Positions 9,503 through 20,596 of a DNA stretch of 64,000 bases are shown in pieces. The stretch comes from Euborellia annulipes. Lineage: Eukaryota; Arthropoda; Insecta; Dermaptera; Anisolabididae. Under the pieces are notes generated by a model, which saw only the letters and a program-made list of their open reading frames with translations, did not search any database and was not told where the DNA came from. The stretch is taken from positions 23,066-87,065 of the forward strand of contig JAKCPI010021922.1 in the NCBI GenBank assembly GCA_023213315.1. The letters are read 5' to 3'. Within the stretch, counting starts at the first letter, position 1. The number at the start of each line of letters is the position of its first letter. The position numbers were made by a program, and so were the translations under genes.

Positions 9503-10097
9503 CTGTAAAATACAAATATATACTAGATTTAGTTCAAAAACTTATTTAGGGTGTTTAGAAATTATAAAAATCTAAAATTTTAGTTATTCTAAATAAATAA
9601 AATTAAATTTATTTATCTTTTAAATAAAAAATAATCAATTTACTGTCGCTTTAAAGAATGAGAAAATACAAGGGAAAGAATTCATATAATAATTGTGACA
9701 TTCATGCTGTAGGTGGGAGACAATTGATCCTCGCTAAGGTGAAAATAACCAATTTTGGTCCTTATTATAAATGTTTTAATTTCAAAATAAATATTTTATT
9801 TTATAAACAATTTTAGTTTTAATAAAATTTTCAAGAAAAGCTAAGAAAAAGAAAAAATTATTTACAAATATTTTTCATGCAAATCAAATAACATAAATGA
9901 AAGGAAAATCACTAATATTTGCTTCTTATATTTTATTAATGTATATAAAAAATACATATTAAAACATGGTTCTTTTTTTAAATTAAAAATTCACACCTAC
10001 ATGAAGGTTAGACATAAGTATAAATATTATTTGATATTTTCTTTTAGTTCTTCTTCAGTGGTTTGATATAAAAACCTGTACAAAAAAAATAAAATAT
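9503..10097 (-). other. Spacer between V7 and V8
   Basis: Near-identical to the V8-V9 spacer. Intronic block, 'gacattcatgctgtaggtgggag' near 9698, 'ctcgctaaggtgaaaataacc' near 9732 and 'gaaaggaaaatcactaatatttgc' near 9899. No foreign insertion is seen. Confidence 0.6.
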
Positions 10098-10504
10098 TTA
10101 AATGGAATGTTTACGTTTAATATGCGCTGTTAGGCTTGATTTTTGTTTACTGCGAAAAGGGCAAAAATTGCATTGATATTTAGGCTCAACGCCACATTCA
10201 TCCTTTAGATGTTGATTCAAACCATATTTATATTTATAATCTCTATTACACTTGTGACAACGAAAGATTTCTTGTATGGAGTCGTTATGAATAGATTTGA
10301 TATGTCGTTTTACGTATTGTTTCTCAGTGAAACGCGTAGGGCAATAAGGACAGGCAAAGGGCTTATGCCAGAGGGTACATTTTAAAAGCGTATGTTCTCT
10401 TAAATGAGGTAGCGTTGTAGTTGACATTTAGGACTAGTGAAATTTCATTTCTTCAAGTCGATTTTCAGGCATGGTCATTAGGTCATCTAAAACCCCGTGA
10501 GGAT
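10098..10504 (-). pseudogene. lola: V8: lola-type exon with in-frame stop in finger 1
   Basis: From the acceptor the frame reads DDLMTMPENRLEEMKFH and hits TAG (10434-10436), caused by small indels around GGACTAGTG. Beyond it the frame recovers as LREHTLLKC and fingers 2-4 are complete. One sibling (V9) solved the same region by an in-frame deletion. This copy is probably non-functional unless another acceptor is used. Confidence 0.75.
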
Positions 10505-11100
10505 CTGTAAAATACAAATATATACTAGATTTAGTTCAAAAACTTATTTAGGGTGTTTAGAAATTATAAAAATCTAAAATTTTAGTTATTCTAAATAAAT
10601 AAAATTAAATTTATTTATCTTTTAAATAAAAAATAATTAATTTACTGTCGCTTTAAAGAATGAGAAAATACAAGGGAAAGAATTCATATAATAATTGTGA
10701 CATACATGCTGAAGATGGGAGACGATTGATCCTCGATAAGGTGGAAATAACGAATTTTGGTCCTTATTATAAATTTGAATTTCAAATAAATATTTTAATT
10801 TCATAAACAATTTTAGTTTTAATAAAATTTTCAAGAAAAGCTAAGAAAAAGAAAAAATTATTTACAAATATTTTATATGACAAAATATCAAATAACATAA
10901 ATGAAAGGAAAATCACTAATATTTGCTTCTTATATTTTATTAATGTATATAAAAAATACATATTAAAACATGGTTCTTTTTTTAAATTAAAAATTCACAC
11001 ACACATGAAGGTTAGACATAAGTATAAATATTATTTGATATTTTCTTTTAGTTCTTCTTCAGTGGATGTGATATAAAAACCTGTACAAAAAATAAAATAC
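10505..11100 (-). other. Spacer between V8 and V9
   Basis: Same layout and almost the same sequence as 9503-10097. 'gacatacatgctgaagatggg' lies near 10698 and 'gataaggtggaaataacgaat' near 10734. It marks a recent tandem duplication of whole exon-plus-intron units. Confidence 0.6.
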
Positions 11101-11492
11101 TTAAATGGAATGTTTACGTTTAATATGCGCTGTTAGGCTTGATTTATGTTTACTGCGAAAAGGGCAAAAATTGCATTGATATTTAGGCTCAAGGCCACAT
11201 TCATACTTTAGATGTTGATTCAAACCATATTTATATTTATAATCTCTATTACACTTGTGACAACGAAAGATTTCTTGTATGGAGTCGTTATGAATAGATT
11301 TGATATGTCGTTTCACGTATTGTTTCTCAGTGAAACGCGTAGGGCAATAAGGACAGGCAAAGGGCTTATGCGGGGTACATTTTGAAAGCATATGTTCTCT
11401 TAAATGAGTAGGTGTAGTGAATTGTAGTAATTTCATTTCTTCAAGTCGATTTTCAGGCATGGTCATTAGGTCATCTAAAACCCCGTGAGGAT
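11101..11492 (-). CDS. lola: V9: lola-type terminal exon, finger 1 CxxC deleted in frame
   Basis: The frame is open from acceptor to stop. The leader runs straight from EEMK to LLQFTTPTHLREH, deleting the finger 1 CPKC pair in frame. Fingers 2-4 are complete (CPYC, CHKC, CNFC). The linker reads YECGLEPK instead of DECGVEPK, a change shared with V7. It is one of two open members of the 8-12.5 kb cluster. Confidence 0.78.
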
Positions 11493-12047
11493 CTGTAAAA
11501 TACAAATATATACTAGATTTAATTCAAAAACTTATTTAGGGTGTTTAGAAATTATAAAAATCTAAAATTTTAGTTATTCTAAATAAATAAAATTAAATTT
11601 ATTTATTTTTTAAATAAAAAATAATTAATTTACCGTCGCTTTAAAAAATGAGAAAATACAAGGGAAAGAATTTATATAATAATTGTGACATACATGCTGA
11701 AGATGGGAGACAATTGATCCTCGATAAGGTGGAAATAACGAATTTTGGTCCTTATTATAAATGTTTTAATTTCATAAACAATTATAGTTTTAATAAATTT
11801 TTAAGAAAAGCTAAGAAAAAGAAAAAATTATTTACAAATATTAAATAACATAAATGAAAGGAAAATCACTAATATTTGCTTCTTATATTTTATTTATGTA
11901 TATAAAAAATACATATTAAATCATGGTTCTTTTTTTAAAGTAAAAATTCACACACATGAAGATTAGACATAAGTATAAATATTATTTGATATTTTCTTTT
12001 AGTTCTTCAGTGGTGTGATATAAAAACCTTTACAAAAAATAAAATAT
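11493..12047 (-). other. Spacer between V9 and V10
   Basis: Shortest spacer of the cluster. Intronic block, 'gacatacatgctgaagatggg' near 11688, and 'gaaaggaaaatcactaatatttgc' near 11856. No insertion or gene. Confidence 0.6.
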
Positions 12048-12457
12048 TTAAATGGAATGTTTACGTTTAATATGCGATGTGAGGCTTGATTTTTGTTTAC
12101 TGCGAAAAGGGCAAAAATTGCATTGATATTTAGGCTCAACGCCACATTCATCCTTTAGATGTTGATTCAAACCATATTTATATTTATAATCTCTATTACA
12201 TTTGTGACAACGAAAGATTTCCTGTATGGAGTCGTTATGAATTGAATTAATATGACGTTTTATGTTTTTTTTATCAGCAAAACGCGAAGGGCAGTGAGGA
12301 CAGACGTAGGGCCTGGAGATATCACATTTAAAAACTCCTTGTTCTTTTAAATGAGTAGTTGTTGAGAATTCTAGATTACATTTAGAACTAGGAAATTTCA
12401 CTTCTTCACGTCGATTTTCAGGGATGGTCATAAACTCATCAAAAATCCAGAGTGGAT
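12048..12457 (-). CDS. lola: V10: lola-type terminal exon, mosaic, finger 1 degenerate
   Basis: Open. Finger 1 has Ser for the first Cys (PSSKC) and Gln for the zinc His (LKEQGVFKC). The finger 2 helix is D-K-K-N-I-K-R. The N-terminal half is almost the same as V13 at 16.7 kb (CDISRPYVCPHCPSRF). The C-terminal half is that of its neighbours V7-V9 (YKYGLNQHLK, RSKQKSSLT). The switch falls in the invariant IHNDSIQEIFRCHKC linker, where identity would favour exchange. Confidence 0.8.
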
Positions 12458-13471
12458 CTGTAAAATACAAATATAGAATAGATTTAATTCAAAAACTTAT
12501 TTAGGGTGTTTAGAAATTATAAAAATCTAAAATTTTAGTTATTCTAAATAAATAAAACAAAATTTATTTATCTTTTAAATAAAAAATAATTAATTTGCCA
12601 GTCGCTTTAAAGAAGGAGAAAATACGAGAGAAAATAATTGTGACATAATTGCTAAGTTAAGTGACGATTTCATCCTCGATAAGGTGGAAATAACGTATTT
12701 TTCTCCTAAATTTGAATTATAAATATTTTCATTTCATAAAAAATTTTAGTTTAAATGAAATTTTCATGAAAAGCTATGAAAAAGAAAAAATTAAAAATAT
12801 TTTATTATGGTAAAAATCAAATAACACAGCAAATGAATAGACAGTCATTCCTATTTGCTTCCTATATTTTATATAATATACAAAAATACATATGGTTCTT
12901 TTTTTTTAATTAAAATTTCAAACACATGAAGATTACACATATAATTATAAAAAAAAATATATATCTACATATTATACTATTTATTTGATATTTTAAATTC
13001 AAATTGTTATAAATAAGGAAAAGTAATATAAAAAGCACGCGACTTTTCGTTTTTCAGTGATATGATATAAAAAATTCTAGAATGTGAAAATATTGCAAAA
13101 AAAAAAAATATAAAGCAGTTATTACATTATGAAGAAACCTACAAATACAAACGTGAATTGTGAACCGGGAAAATTAATGTATTTGTTAATTCACTCATGT
13201 TTTTAAGCGTCTGAGAACATTTAATCATGTCTTTATTTTTTTTTAATATAATTTAGAAAAAAAATTTCATTGCTCGAGTTAAAAAGCGAAATTTAAAACT
13301 TTTATTTTTTTTTTTATTAGGGAATCAAAACAGGAAACTATAAGATACTCAATATGATCTCAGATACCGAAATACAAATAATAAAAAATTCTTTATATTT
13401 TGTTTAAAAAAATATGTTACAAGGCGCCACTAATTAAGTGATAACACGAATCTGCACGAAAAATAAAATTC
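12458..13471 (-). other. Spacer between V10 and V11
   Basis: Intronic block, then AT-rich spacer with a 'ttattatgg' motif near 12815 and 'catgtctttattttt' near 13226. Minus strand AATAAA-like sequences occur (for example ATAATAAAATA near 12810), but no conserved polyadenylation signal can be assigned. Confidence 0.5.
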
Positions 13472-13884
13472 TTAATGGGAATGTTTACGTTTGATATGCG
13501 TTGTGAGGTGTGATTTCTGTTTAAACCGAACAGGGCAAAAAATGCATTGAAATTTAGGCTGAACGCCACATTCATCCTTTAAATGTCGTGTCAAATCAGT
13601 TCTATATTTATAATCTCTATTACATTTGGGACATCGAAAGATTTCCCTTATCGAGTCGTTATGAATAGAATTGATATGACGTTTCACGCAGTATTTGTCA
13701 GTGAAACGTGTAGGGCAAAAGGGACAAGCAAAGGGCTTATCCGAAGGGGAACATTTTAAAAGCATATGCTCTTTTAAAAGAGTAGGTGTAGTGAAATGTA
13801 GTCGACATTTGGGACAGTGAAATTTCATTTCTTCACGTCGATTTTCAGTGATGGTCATAAACTCATCATAAACCCCGAGAGGAT
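13472..13884 (-). CDS. lola: V11: lola-type four-zinc-finger terminal exon, intact
   Basis: Open with all ligands (CPKC, CPFC, CPKC, CIFC). Finger 3 is YKYRTDLTRH, with Arg for the otherwise constant Lys before the variable pair. The linker reads SIREIFRCPKC and finger 4 is VRFKQKSHLTTH. The leader is D-P-L-G-V-Y-D-E-F-M-T-I-T. Acceptor TTTTACAG before 13884. Confidence 0.82.
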
Positions 13885-15487
13885 CTGTAAAATACAAATA
13901 GAGACTAGATTTAATAACTTATTTAGGGTGTGTAGAAATAATAAAGAACTAAAAATTTTGTTATTCTAAATAAATAAAATAACATTCATTTTCCTTTTAA
14001 ATAAAAAATAATTTGCTGGTCTCTTTAAAGAATGAGAAAATCAAAGGGAAACAATTGTGAAATAATTTTGATCCTCGCTTGATAAGGAGTAAATATCGAA
14101 TTTTGTTCCGAAACCTTTATTATTAATATTTTCATTTTATAAACAATATTAGATTCAATAAAATTTCAAGATTACAAATATTTTATTATGGCAAAATATC
14201 AAACAAATAACACGGAACATGAATGAATGTATTTGCTTTCTATACATAGTTCTTTTTTTAATTTAAAATTTCACACACATGAAGATTACACATATAGCCT
14301 AATTATAGAAAAAAATTCAAAACACCACCATGACGCTGTCTTTTCAGCAAGGATATAGAGTGGATAAACAAAAACAAGATTTTTTATTTTTCCTCAATTG
14401 AGTTTTAATCCTAATATTTCAAAGGTACAAAGGCTCTTCATCTACAGAGGAAACTGAAAAAATCATAATGTTAACAAAAAATATTTGTAATAGTTTACAA
14501 TTTCAACATTAGGGTAAAAACATTGTTGTACCTCATATTACACTCCGTTACCATTACAATTACAGCCAAGGTTTTTTTGCATCAAGAAAGCCATTTGACC
14601 TCGATAACTTTAGAGAGCATTCTAATTGATACCTACCATGGCTGTAATTGTAATGTTACTGAGTGTAATATGAGATACAACAATGTTTTTACCCTAATGT
14701 TGAAATTGTAAACTATTACAAATATTTTTTTGTTAACATTATTATTTTTTCAGTTTCCCCTGAAGAAGAGCCTTTGTGCCTTTGAAATATTAGGAATAAA
14801 AATCAATTGAGGAAAAATAAAAAATCTTGTTTTTGATTTCCCTCCCTACAGCCTTGCCGAAAAGAGAGCGACATAGTGGTGTTTTGAATTATATGTTTCT
14901 CGGCATCACTCCTTAATCAACCAATTTAAAAAAAATCATACATATTATATTAAATATATGAAATTTTAAATTCAAATTGTTATAAATAGAAGAGTAATAT
15001 AAAAATAACGCTACTTTTCGCTCTTCTTCAGTGATATGATATAAAAAATGTTTTAATGAGAAATTATTGCAAAAAAATATAAAGCAGTTATTTCATTATG
15101 TAGAAATCTATAAATACAAACGTGAATTGTTAATAGGGAAAAATAATGTATTTCACTCATGCGTCAAAAAATAGAGTTAAGCTCGTAGAAATAAACAAAT
15201 TTGTTTTATAAGGATCTAACAAGATTATTTAATCATGACGTTAATTTTTAATATAACTAAAAAAAAAACAATTTCATTGCTTAGGTTGGAAAACAAAATT
15301 TAAAACTTAATTTTTTTTATTCAGTAACTAAACCAGGAAATTATATAAGAGTTTCAATAAGACCGCAGATGCTGAAAATAGATCTTGAACAAATTAAAAA
15401 AAAAATCTTCATATTTTCTTTAAAAAAATATGGTAAAAGGCGTCAGTGAATCAGTGATGTTACAAACCTACACAAAAAATAAAATTT
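13885..15487. other. Spacer between V11 and V12
   Basis: Intronic block to about 14080, array spacer with 'caaatattttattatggcaaaatatc' near 14178, then the large foldback 14315-14890, then spacer again with 'gctcttcttcagtgatatgatat' near 15019. No gene. Confidence 0.55.
14315..14890. mobile_element. Large foldback element, about 575 bp
   Basis: The arms of about 250 bp pair along their length. The ends are AATTCAAAACACCACC and GGTGGTGTTTTGAATT-like. Inside, CAAGATTTTTTATTTTTCC pairs with GGAAAAATAAAAAATCTTG, TTTGTAATAGTTTACAATTT with its complement near 14710, and ACAATTACAGCCA with TGGCTGTAATTGT. The apparent ORFs inside are palindrome by-products. Confidence 0.8.
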
Positions 15488-15900
15488 TTAATTGGAATGT
15501 TTACGTTTTATATGCCCTGTGAGGTGTGCTTTCTGTTTACAGCGATAAGAGCAAAAACTGCATTGATATTTAGGTTCAACGCCGCATTCATTATTTAAAT
15601 GACGATTCAAATCTTTTTTATATTTATAATCTCTATTACATTTGGGACAACGAAAGATTTCCTGTATCGAGTCGTTATGAATAGAGTTGATATGACGTTT
15701 CACGCATTGTTTCTCAGTGAAACGCGTAGGGCAAAGGGGACAGGCAAAGGGCTTATTCGAAGGGGTACATTTTGAAAGCATATGTTCTCTTAAAAGAGTA
15801 GGTGTAGTGAATTGTAGTCTACATTTGGGACAGTGAGATTTCATTTCTTCACGTCGATTTTCAGTGAAGGCCATTAATTCATAATTAAACCCGATAGAAT
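15488..15900 (-). CDS. lola: V12: lola-type four-zinc-finger terminal exon, intact
   Basis: Open with four complete fingers (CPKC, CPLC, CPKC, CSFC). The leader is S-I-G-F-N-Y-E-L-M-A-F-T. The finger 3 helix is Y-K-K-D-L-N-R with linker NNECGVEPK, shared with V24. Finger 4 is YRCKQKAHLTGH. The acceptor precedes 15900, where ATTCT replaces ATCCT, giving Ser rather than Pro as the second residue. Confidence 0.82.
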
Positions 15901-16677
15901 CTGTAAAATACAATATAAACTAGATTCAATTTAAAAACTTAATTTGGGTGTCTAGAAATAAAAAAAAAATTAATTTGCTACTGGCTTTAAGCAATGAGAA
16001 AACGAAGAGAAAAAAAAATAAAAAAAATAGGGATAAGCCACAGTGAAAGAAGAAGAAAACGAAGAAGAGAAAGAACCCATCTAATAGTTGTAACAAACAA
16101 GCTGTAGATGGGCACTTTACTCTTGAGGAAAGATAGAAGAAATAGTTGCCATTTAAAAAAAAAAATATAAATATTTTCTCGTGTTTATAAATTTTACATC
16201 TTGAATTCTAATATATCGGCGGAAACTAAATATAAAAAAAACCAGTTACAAGAACAAATCACAACTTTCAATTACCGAAGGTAAGAGAAAATTGTGTCCG
16301 GGGCGATCAGTCACACCAAATTTTTAAATAACAAACAGAAATGGAAGCGTAAGAAAAAAAAAAAGAAAAATATTTACAAATATTTTTATTTAAAAAAAAT
16401 TAACAATTAAGGTGGTATTGACAACTCATTTTTTTTTTTTTAATGTTTAAAGGAGTGTTTACATTTCAAGAGATGCAATAACTTGCAAATTCAAAACCGC
16501 CATCTTGTAGAAATAAGTCAAGAAATATTTATTTTCAATAAATTCAATATAATTTTGAAAAACAATTCCCATTGCTCGGGTTAAAATAAAAGACTCAATA
16601 TGACGGCAAATCTTGAACAAAGTAAAAAAAAAAAAAATTCTTCATAGTGTCACAAACCTGTACAAAAAATAAAAATC
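15901..16677 (-). other. Spacer between V12 and V13
   Basis: Intronic block, then a reversed P1 element (about 16108-16327), then spacer with 'acaattcccattgctcgggtt' near 16562 and 'gactcaatatgacggcaaatcttgaac' near 16592. The last stretch is copied almost unchanged before V27 at 35.8 kb. Confidence 0.6.
16108..16327 (-). mobile_element. P1 palindrome-headed element, partial, minus strand
   Basis: It has GGAAAGATAGAAGAAATAG, TTATAAATTTTACATCTTGA and GGCGGAAACTAAATA, then the decayed palindrome CACAACTTTCAATTACCGAAGGTAAGAG...CAGTCACACCAAATTTTT. Confidence 0.65.
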
Positions 16678-17087
16678 TTAATTAGAATGTTTAAGGTTTA
16701 TATGCACTGCGAGGTTTGCTTTCTGTTTACAGCGATAAGGGCAAAAATCGCATTGGAATTTAGGCTCAACGCCACATCCATCCTTTAGATGTTGAGTCAA
16801 ATTATATTTATATTTATAATCTCTATTACATTTGTGACAACGAAAGATTTCCTGTATCGAGTCGTTATGAATTGAATTAATATGACGTTTTATGTTTTTT
16901 TTATCAGTAAAACGCGAAGGGCAGTGAGGACAGACGTAAGGCCTGGAGATATCACATTTAAAAACTCTATGTTCTTTTAAATGAGTAGTTGTTGAGAATT
17001 CTAGATTACATTTAGAACTAGGAAATTTCACTTCTCCACGTCGATTTTCAGTGATGGTCATTAACTCATCAAAAACCCCGTGAGGAT
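16678..17087 (-). CDS. lola: V13: lola-type terminal exon, finger 1 degenerate, mosaic
   Basis: Open. Finger 1 lacks its first Cys (PSSKC) but keeps H-x4-C. Fingers 2-4 are complete. The first half matches V10. The finger 3 region, YKYNLTQHLKDGCG, matches V6, including the unusual Gly. Finger 4 (DFCPYRCKQKANLAVHINLKH) is its own type. Three neighbours thus contribute to one exon. Confidence 0.8.
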
Positions 17088-17707
17088 CTGTAAAATACAA
17101 ATATAGACTAGATTTTATAAAAAAATATCAATATTATAGTAATTATTTGATAGTATTTTAAATTTAAATTCTTATAAATAAAAGAGTAATATATAAATAA
17201 CACGACCTTTCGTTCTTCTTCAGAGATATGACATAAAAAATTATAGAATGAGAAATTATTGCAAAAAAATATAAAGTAATTATTATATTGAGCAAAAGCG
17301 TACAAATACTAGCGTGAATTGTGAATCGGATAAAATTATGTATTCACTCATGTGTCTAAAAATGGAGTTAATGCTTGTAGAAATAAACAAAGTATCTGAG
17401 AACATTTAATCATGTCTTTATTTTTTCAATACAATTTAGAAAAACAATTTCATTGCTCAGATTGCAGAGCGAAATTTAAAACTTTATTTGTTTTATCACA
17501 AATGTGATAATTAAAGCTTTTGTGGTTTGATTATTAAGGAAATTTATTTTTTTATTAGGTAACAAAAGCAGGAAATTATAAGAGACTCAATATGACCTCA
17601 GATGTAGAAAAAATATTTTTAACGAATTAAAAAATAATTCTTCATAAAAATGTTACAAGGCGCCACTGATTCAGTGATGTCACAAACCTACACAAAAAAT
17701 AAAATTC
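17088..17707 (-). other. Spacer between V13 and V14
   Basis: The intronic block is nearly absent. After the acceptor the sequence passes directly to 'aataacacgacctttcgttcttcttcag' near 17196, so most of the usual intron is deleted. A scrap at 17520-17565 (AAAGCTTTTGTGGTTTGA) recurs at 26052. No gene. Confidence 0.5.
17659..17707 (-). promoter_or_regulatory. Conserved post-stop block of V14 (representative)
   Basis: On the minus strand, just after the stop: ATTTTATTTTTTGTG-TAGGTTTGTGACATCACTGAATCAGTGGCG. Most modules share TTTTTTGTACAGGTTTGTGAC here (for example 16650-16677, 20970-20985 and 43545-43574). It may be a 3' UTR or processing signal. CAG|GTTTGT also looks like a 5' splice site. Its function is unknown. 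Confidence 0.45.
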
Positions 17708-18120
17708 TTAATTTGAATGTTTACGTTTTAAATGCCCTGTGAGGTGCGATTTCTTTTTACAGCGATAAGGACAAAAATTGCATTGAAATTTAGGTTCAAC
17801 GCCGCATTCATCCTTTAAATGTTGAGACAAATTACGTTTGTATTTATAATCTTTATTACATTTGTGACAACGAAAGATTTCCTGTATGGAATCGTTATGA
17901 AGAGAATTAATATGACATTTCATCCATTGTTTCTCAGTGAAACGCTTAGGGCAATAGGGACAGGCAAAGGGCTTATCCGAAGGGGTACATTTTAAAAGCA
18001 TATGTTCTCTTAAAAGAGTAGGTGTAGTGAATTGTAGTCTACATTTAGGACAGTGAGATTTCATTTCTTCACGTCGATTTTCAGGCATGGTCATTAACTC
18101 ATCATAAACCCCGTGAGGAT
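17708..18120 (-). CDS. lola: V14: lola-type four-zinc-finger terminal exon, intact
   Basis: Open with all zinc ligands (CPKC, CPYC, CHKC, CNFC). Finger 2 (KRFTEKQWMKCHINSLH) is identical to V4 over the helix, including the Cys at position 6 and Leu in SLH. Finger 4 is YRCKKKSHLTGH, close to V40. Acceptor TTTTACAG before 18120. Confidence 0.82.
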
Positions 18121-18999
18121 CTGTAAAATACAAATATAGACTAGATTTAAATCAAAAACTTGTTTAGAATTAAAAAAAAAAAAATATAAAAATTTAGTTA
18201 TTCTAAATAAATAAAATATAATTTTATTTTCTTTTAAATAAAAATAATTAATTTGTCAGTGGATTTAAAGAATGAGAAAATCCAAAGGAAAGAACTTTTA
18301 ATAATTGTAACATACATGCTAAAGATGGGTGACAATTGATGCACGATAAGGTGGAAATAACGAATTTTGATCCGAAATTAGAAAAGACGGGAGCCTTCTC
18401 GGAAACAGCAGCCAGCTGAAATAACAAGCTTTATATTTTGTTGCCGACGTTTCGGGTGCTAGTCGCACTCATACTCAGGGCAATTTGGCAATTTTGTTTG
18501 TCCTGAGGACGAGTGCGACTAGCACCCGAAAAGTCGGCAACAAAATATAAAACTTTTTATTTTACCTGAATGATGTTCCCGGGAAGGCTCCTTTCTTATA
18601 ATTGAATATCTACAACCATTCAACTCAAAAAATTTTATTATTTCATTTCATTTTTAGTTTAAATAAAATTTCATGATTACAAATATTTTATCATCTACAT
18701 CAAACAACAGCAAGTGAATGGAAAGTCTGTTCTATTTGCTTTCTATATTTTTTATATATAAAAAAATACATATTAGAACATGTTTTTTTTAATTAAAATT
18801 AAACAGACATGACGATTACACATAAATAAAAAACATAAATATTATAATAATTATTTGAGAATATTTTTAACTCAAACTTTTTTTTTTAATAGAAGAGTAA
18901 AATAAAAATCACGCTACTTTTTGTTTTTATTCAGAGTTTTGCCAGGGATGGCCAACTATTCAGTGAGATCACAAACTAAAGACATAACGATCAAATAGT
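18121..18999 (-). other. Spacer between V14 and V15
   Basis: Intronic block with 'acatacatgctaaagatggg' near 18310, then the foldback at 18378-18603 inserted after GATCCGAAAT, then ordinary spacer with 'gccagggatggccaactattcagtgag' near 18940. No gene. Confidence 0.55.
18378..18603. mobile_element. Foldback element, about 225 bp
   Basis: GGGAGCCTTCTCGG pairs with CCGGGAAGGCTCC, TATATTTTGTTGCCGAC with GTCGGCAACAAAATATA, and TTTCGGGTGCTAGTCGCACTC with GAGTGCGACTAGCACCCGAAA. The loop is small, so the transcript would be almost entirely double-stranded. Confidence 0.8.
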
Positions 19000-19418
19000 T
19001 TACTGATAGTAAGAATGTTTCCGTTTAATATGCCCTTGGAGGCTTGCTTTCTGTTTACATCGATAAGGACAAAAATTACAATGAAATTTTGGGTCAACGC
19101 CGCATTCATCATTTAAATGTCGTGTCAAATGATGTTTATATTTATAATCTCTATTACATTTGTGACAACGAAAGATTTCCTGTATCGAGTCGTTATGAAT
19201 AGAATTGATATGACGTTTCATGCTTTTTTTACAAGAGAAACGCGAATGGCAATGGGGACATCCAAAGGGCTTATCCGAAGGGGCACATTTTAAAACTAAA
19301 TGTTCTTCTAAATGAGTAGGTGATGTGAATTGTAGTCTACATTGAGGGCAATGAAATTTCACTTCTTCACGTTGATTTTCAGTGATGGTCATTAACTCAT
19401 CATAAACCCCGAGAGGAT
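19000..19418 (-). CDS. lola: V15: lola-type four-zinc-finger terminal exon, intact
   Basis: Four complete fingers (CPQC, CPHC, CHKC, CNFC). Finger 2 (SRFSCKKSMKRH) is a helix type shared with V17. The C-terminus ends KRKHSYYQ. The frame is open for about 115 bases upstream of the acceptor, but those residues (FFFFFILDPLKFSIKSSPYLYFT) are intron. The exon starts after TTTTACAG at 19418. Confidence 0.8.
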
Positions 19419-20192
19419 CTGTAAAATACAAATATGGACTAGATTTAATTGAAAATTTTAGGGGGTCTAAAATAAAAAAAAAAAAAAAAACTATGAATTT
19501 AGTTATTTTAAATACAAAATAATTAATTTGCAACTAGCTTTAAAGAATGAATAAATTCTAAAGAATAGTTGTAACATAAATTCTGACGTTGTGTACATAA
19601 ACGTTTTCAAAATGCGAAGCGAACGTTGTACAGTATTTATATTTTTAATAAATAATTAATACAAAAATATGGTCTATAAATAAAAATTTCCCTAATAATG
19701 ACGCATCTTCTTTTTTAATATTATTGCTCTATATTTATATCCAACCCCCTTATCGAATGAAAATTTGCGCCCCATTTGACCCAGACAGCAAAAACGTGAA
19801 TATGTAAACAGCAAGAAACAAAATAAAATTCTATTTCTAATTTCATTGTATTACTTTTATTTGACCTGTGGTATAACAGGCCCATAGCTACGATTTTTTT
19901 CAGGGGGACAGGGGGGGGCTTAGAAATCGTTCTGGTAGAGAAGCGAATGAAGCGTACACCTGCGTACACTCTACCTCTGTTTTAGAAGAAAATTAAACCA
20001 AAAAAAATTGCTATTTTTCTTTATATGGTAATTAAATCAAGAAGTGACTTTCAATATATATAAAAGACGTTAAACAAATTAAAAAATAAAAATTTTTCGT
20101 CATAATTTAAGATAAAGTGATTTGGTTAAAGAAAACAATGGAATAATTCGATGCGCCAGTGAGGTCACAAATCTGTACAAAAAATAATATAC
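19419..20192 (-). other. Spacer between V15 and V16
   Basis: The intronic block is followed by unrelated sequence from about 19580. It includes ATGGTCTATAAATAAAAATTTCCC (near 19670, related to the hairpin at 26080) and a GC-richer stretch, 'caggcccatagctacgattttttt' (19878-19902) with a G-run. This looks like fragments of transposons I cannot name. No gene. Confidence 0.45.
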
Positions 20193-20596
20193 TTAAATGG
20201 AATGTTTACGTTGAATATGAGATTTTAGGGCTGATTTCTGTTTACATCGATAAGTGCAAAAATTGCAATTTAATTTTGGCTCAACGCCGCATTCAACCTT
20301 TAGATGTTGATTCAAATTAAATTTATATTTATAATCTTTATTACATTTGTGACAACGAAAGATTTCTTGTATCGAATCATTATGAATAGAATTGATATGG
20401 CCTTTCAGATGATGTTTCCTATTGAAACGCAAAGGGCAGTGAGGACAGGCGTAGGGTCTAGGGGTATCACATTTTAAAACTGTATGTTCTTTTAAATGAG
20501 TAGTTGTTGGGAATTCTAGTTTAGGACTACGAAATTTCATTTCTTCAGGTCGATTTTCAATGATGGTCTTTAGCCCATCATAAACCCCGAGAGGAT
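20193..20596 (-). CDS. lola: V16: lola-type terminal exon, finger 1 CxxC lost
   Basis: Open. Finger 1 is reduced to SPKLEFPTTTHLKEHTVLKC, losing the N-terminal Cys pair. Fingers 2-4 are intact (CPHC, CHKC, CNFC). The finger 2 helix is R-K-H-H-L-K-G, with Gly instead of Arg at position 6. The same SPKLEF signature marks V28, V30, V31 and V35, a distinct subfamily. Confidence 0.78.

Noticed and set aside
14523..14711. Plus-strand open frame of 62 codons
   Set aside because: It lies within the 14315-14890 foldback. No protein similarity recognised.
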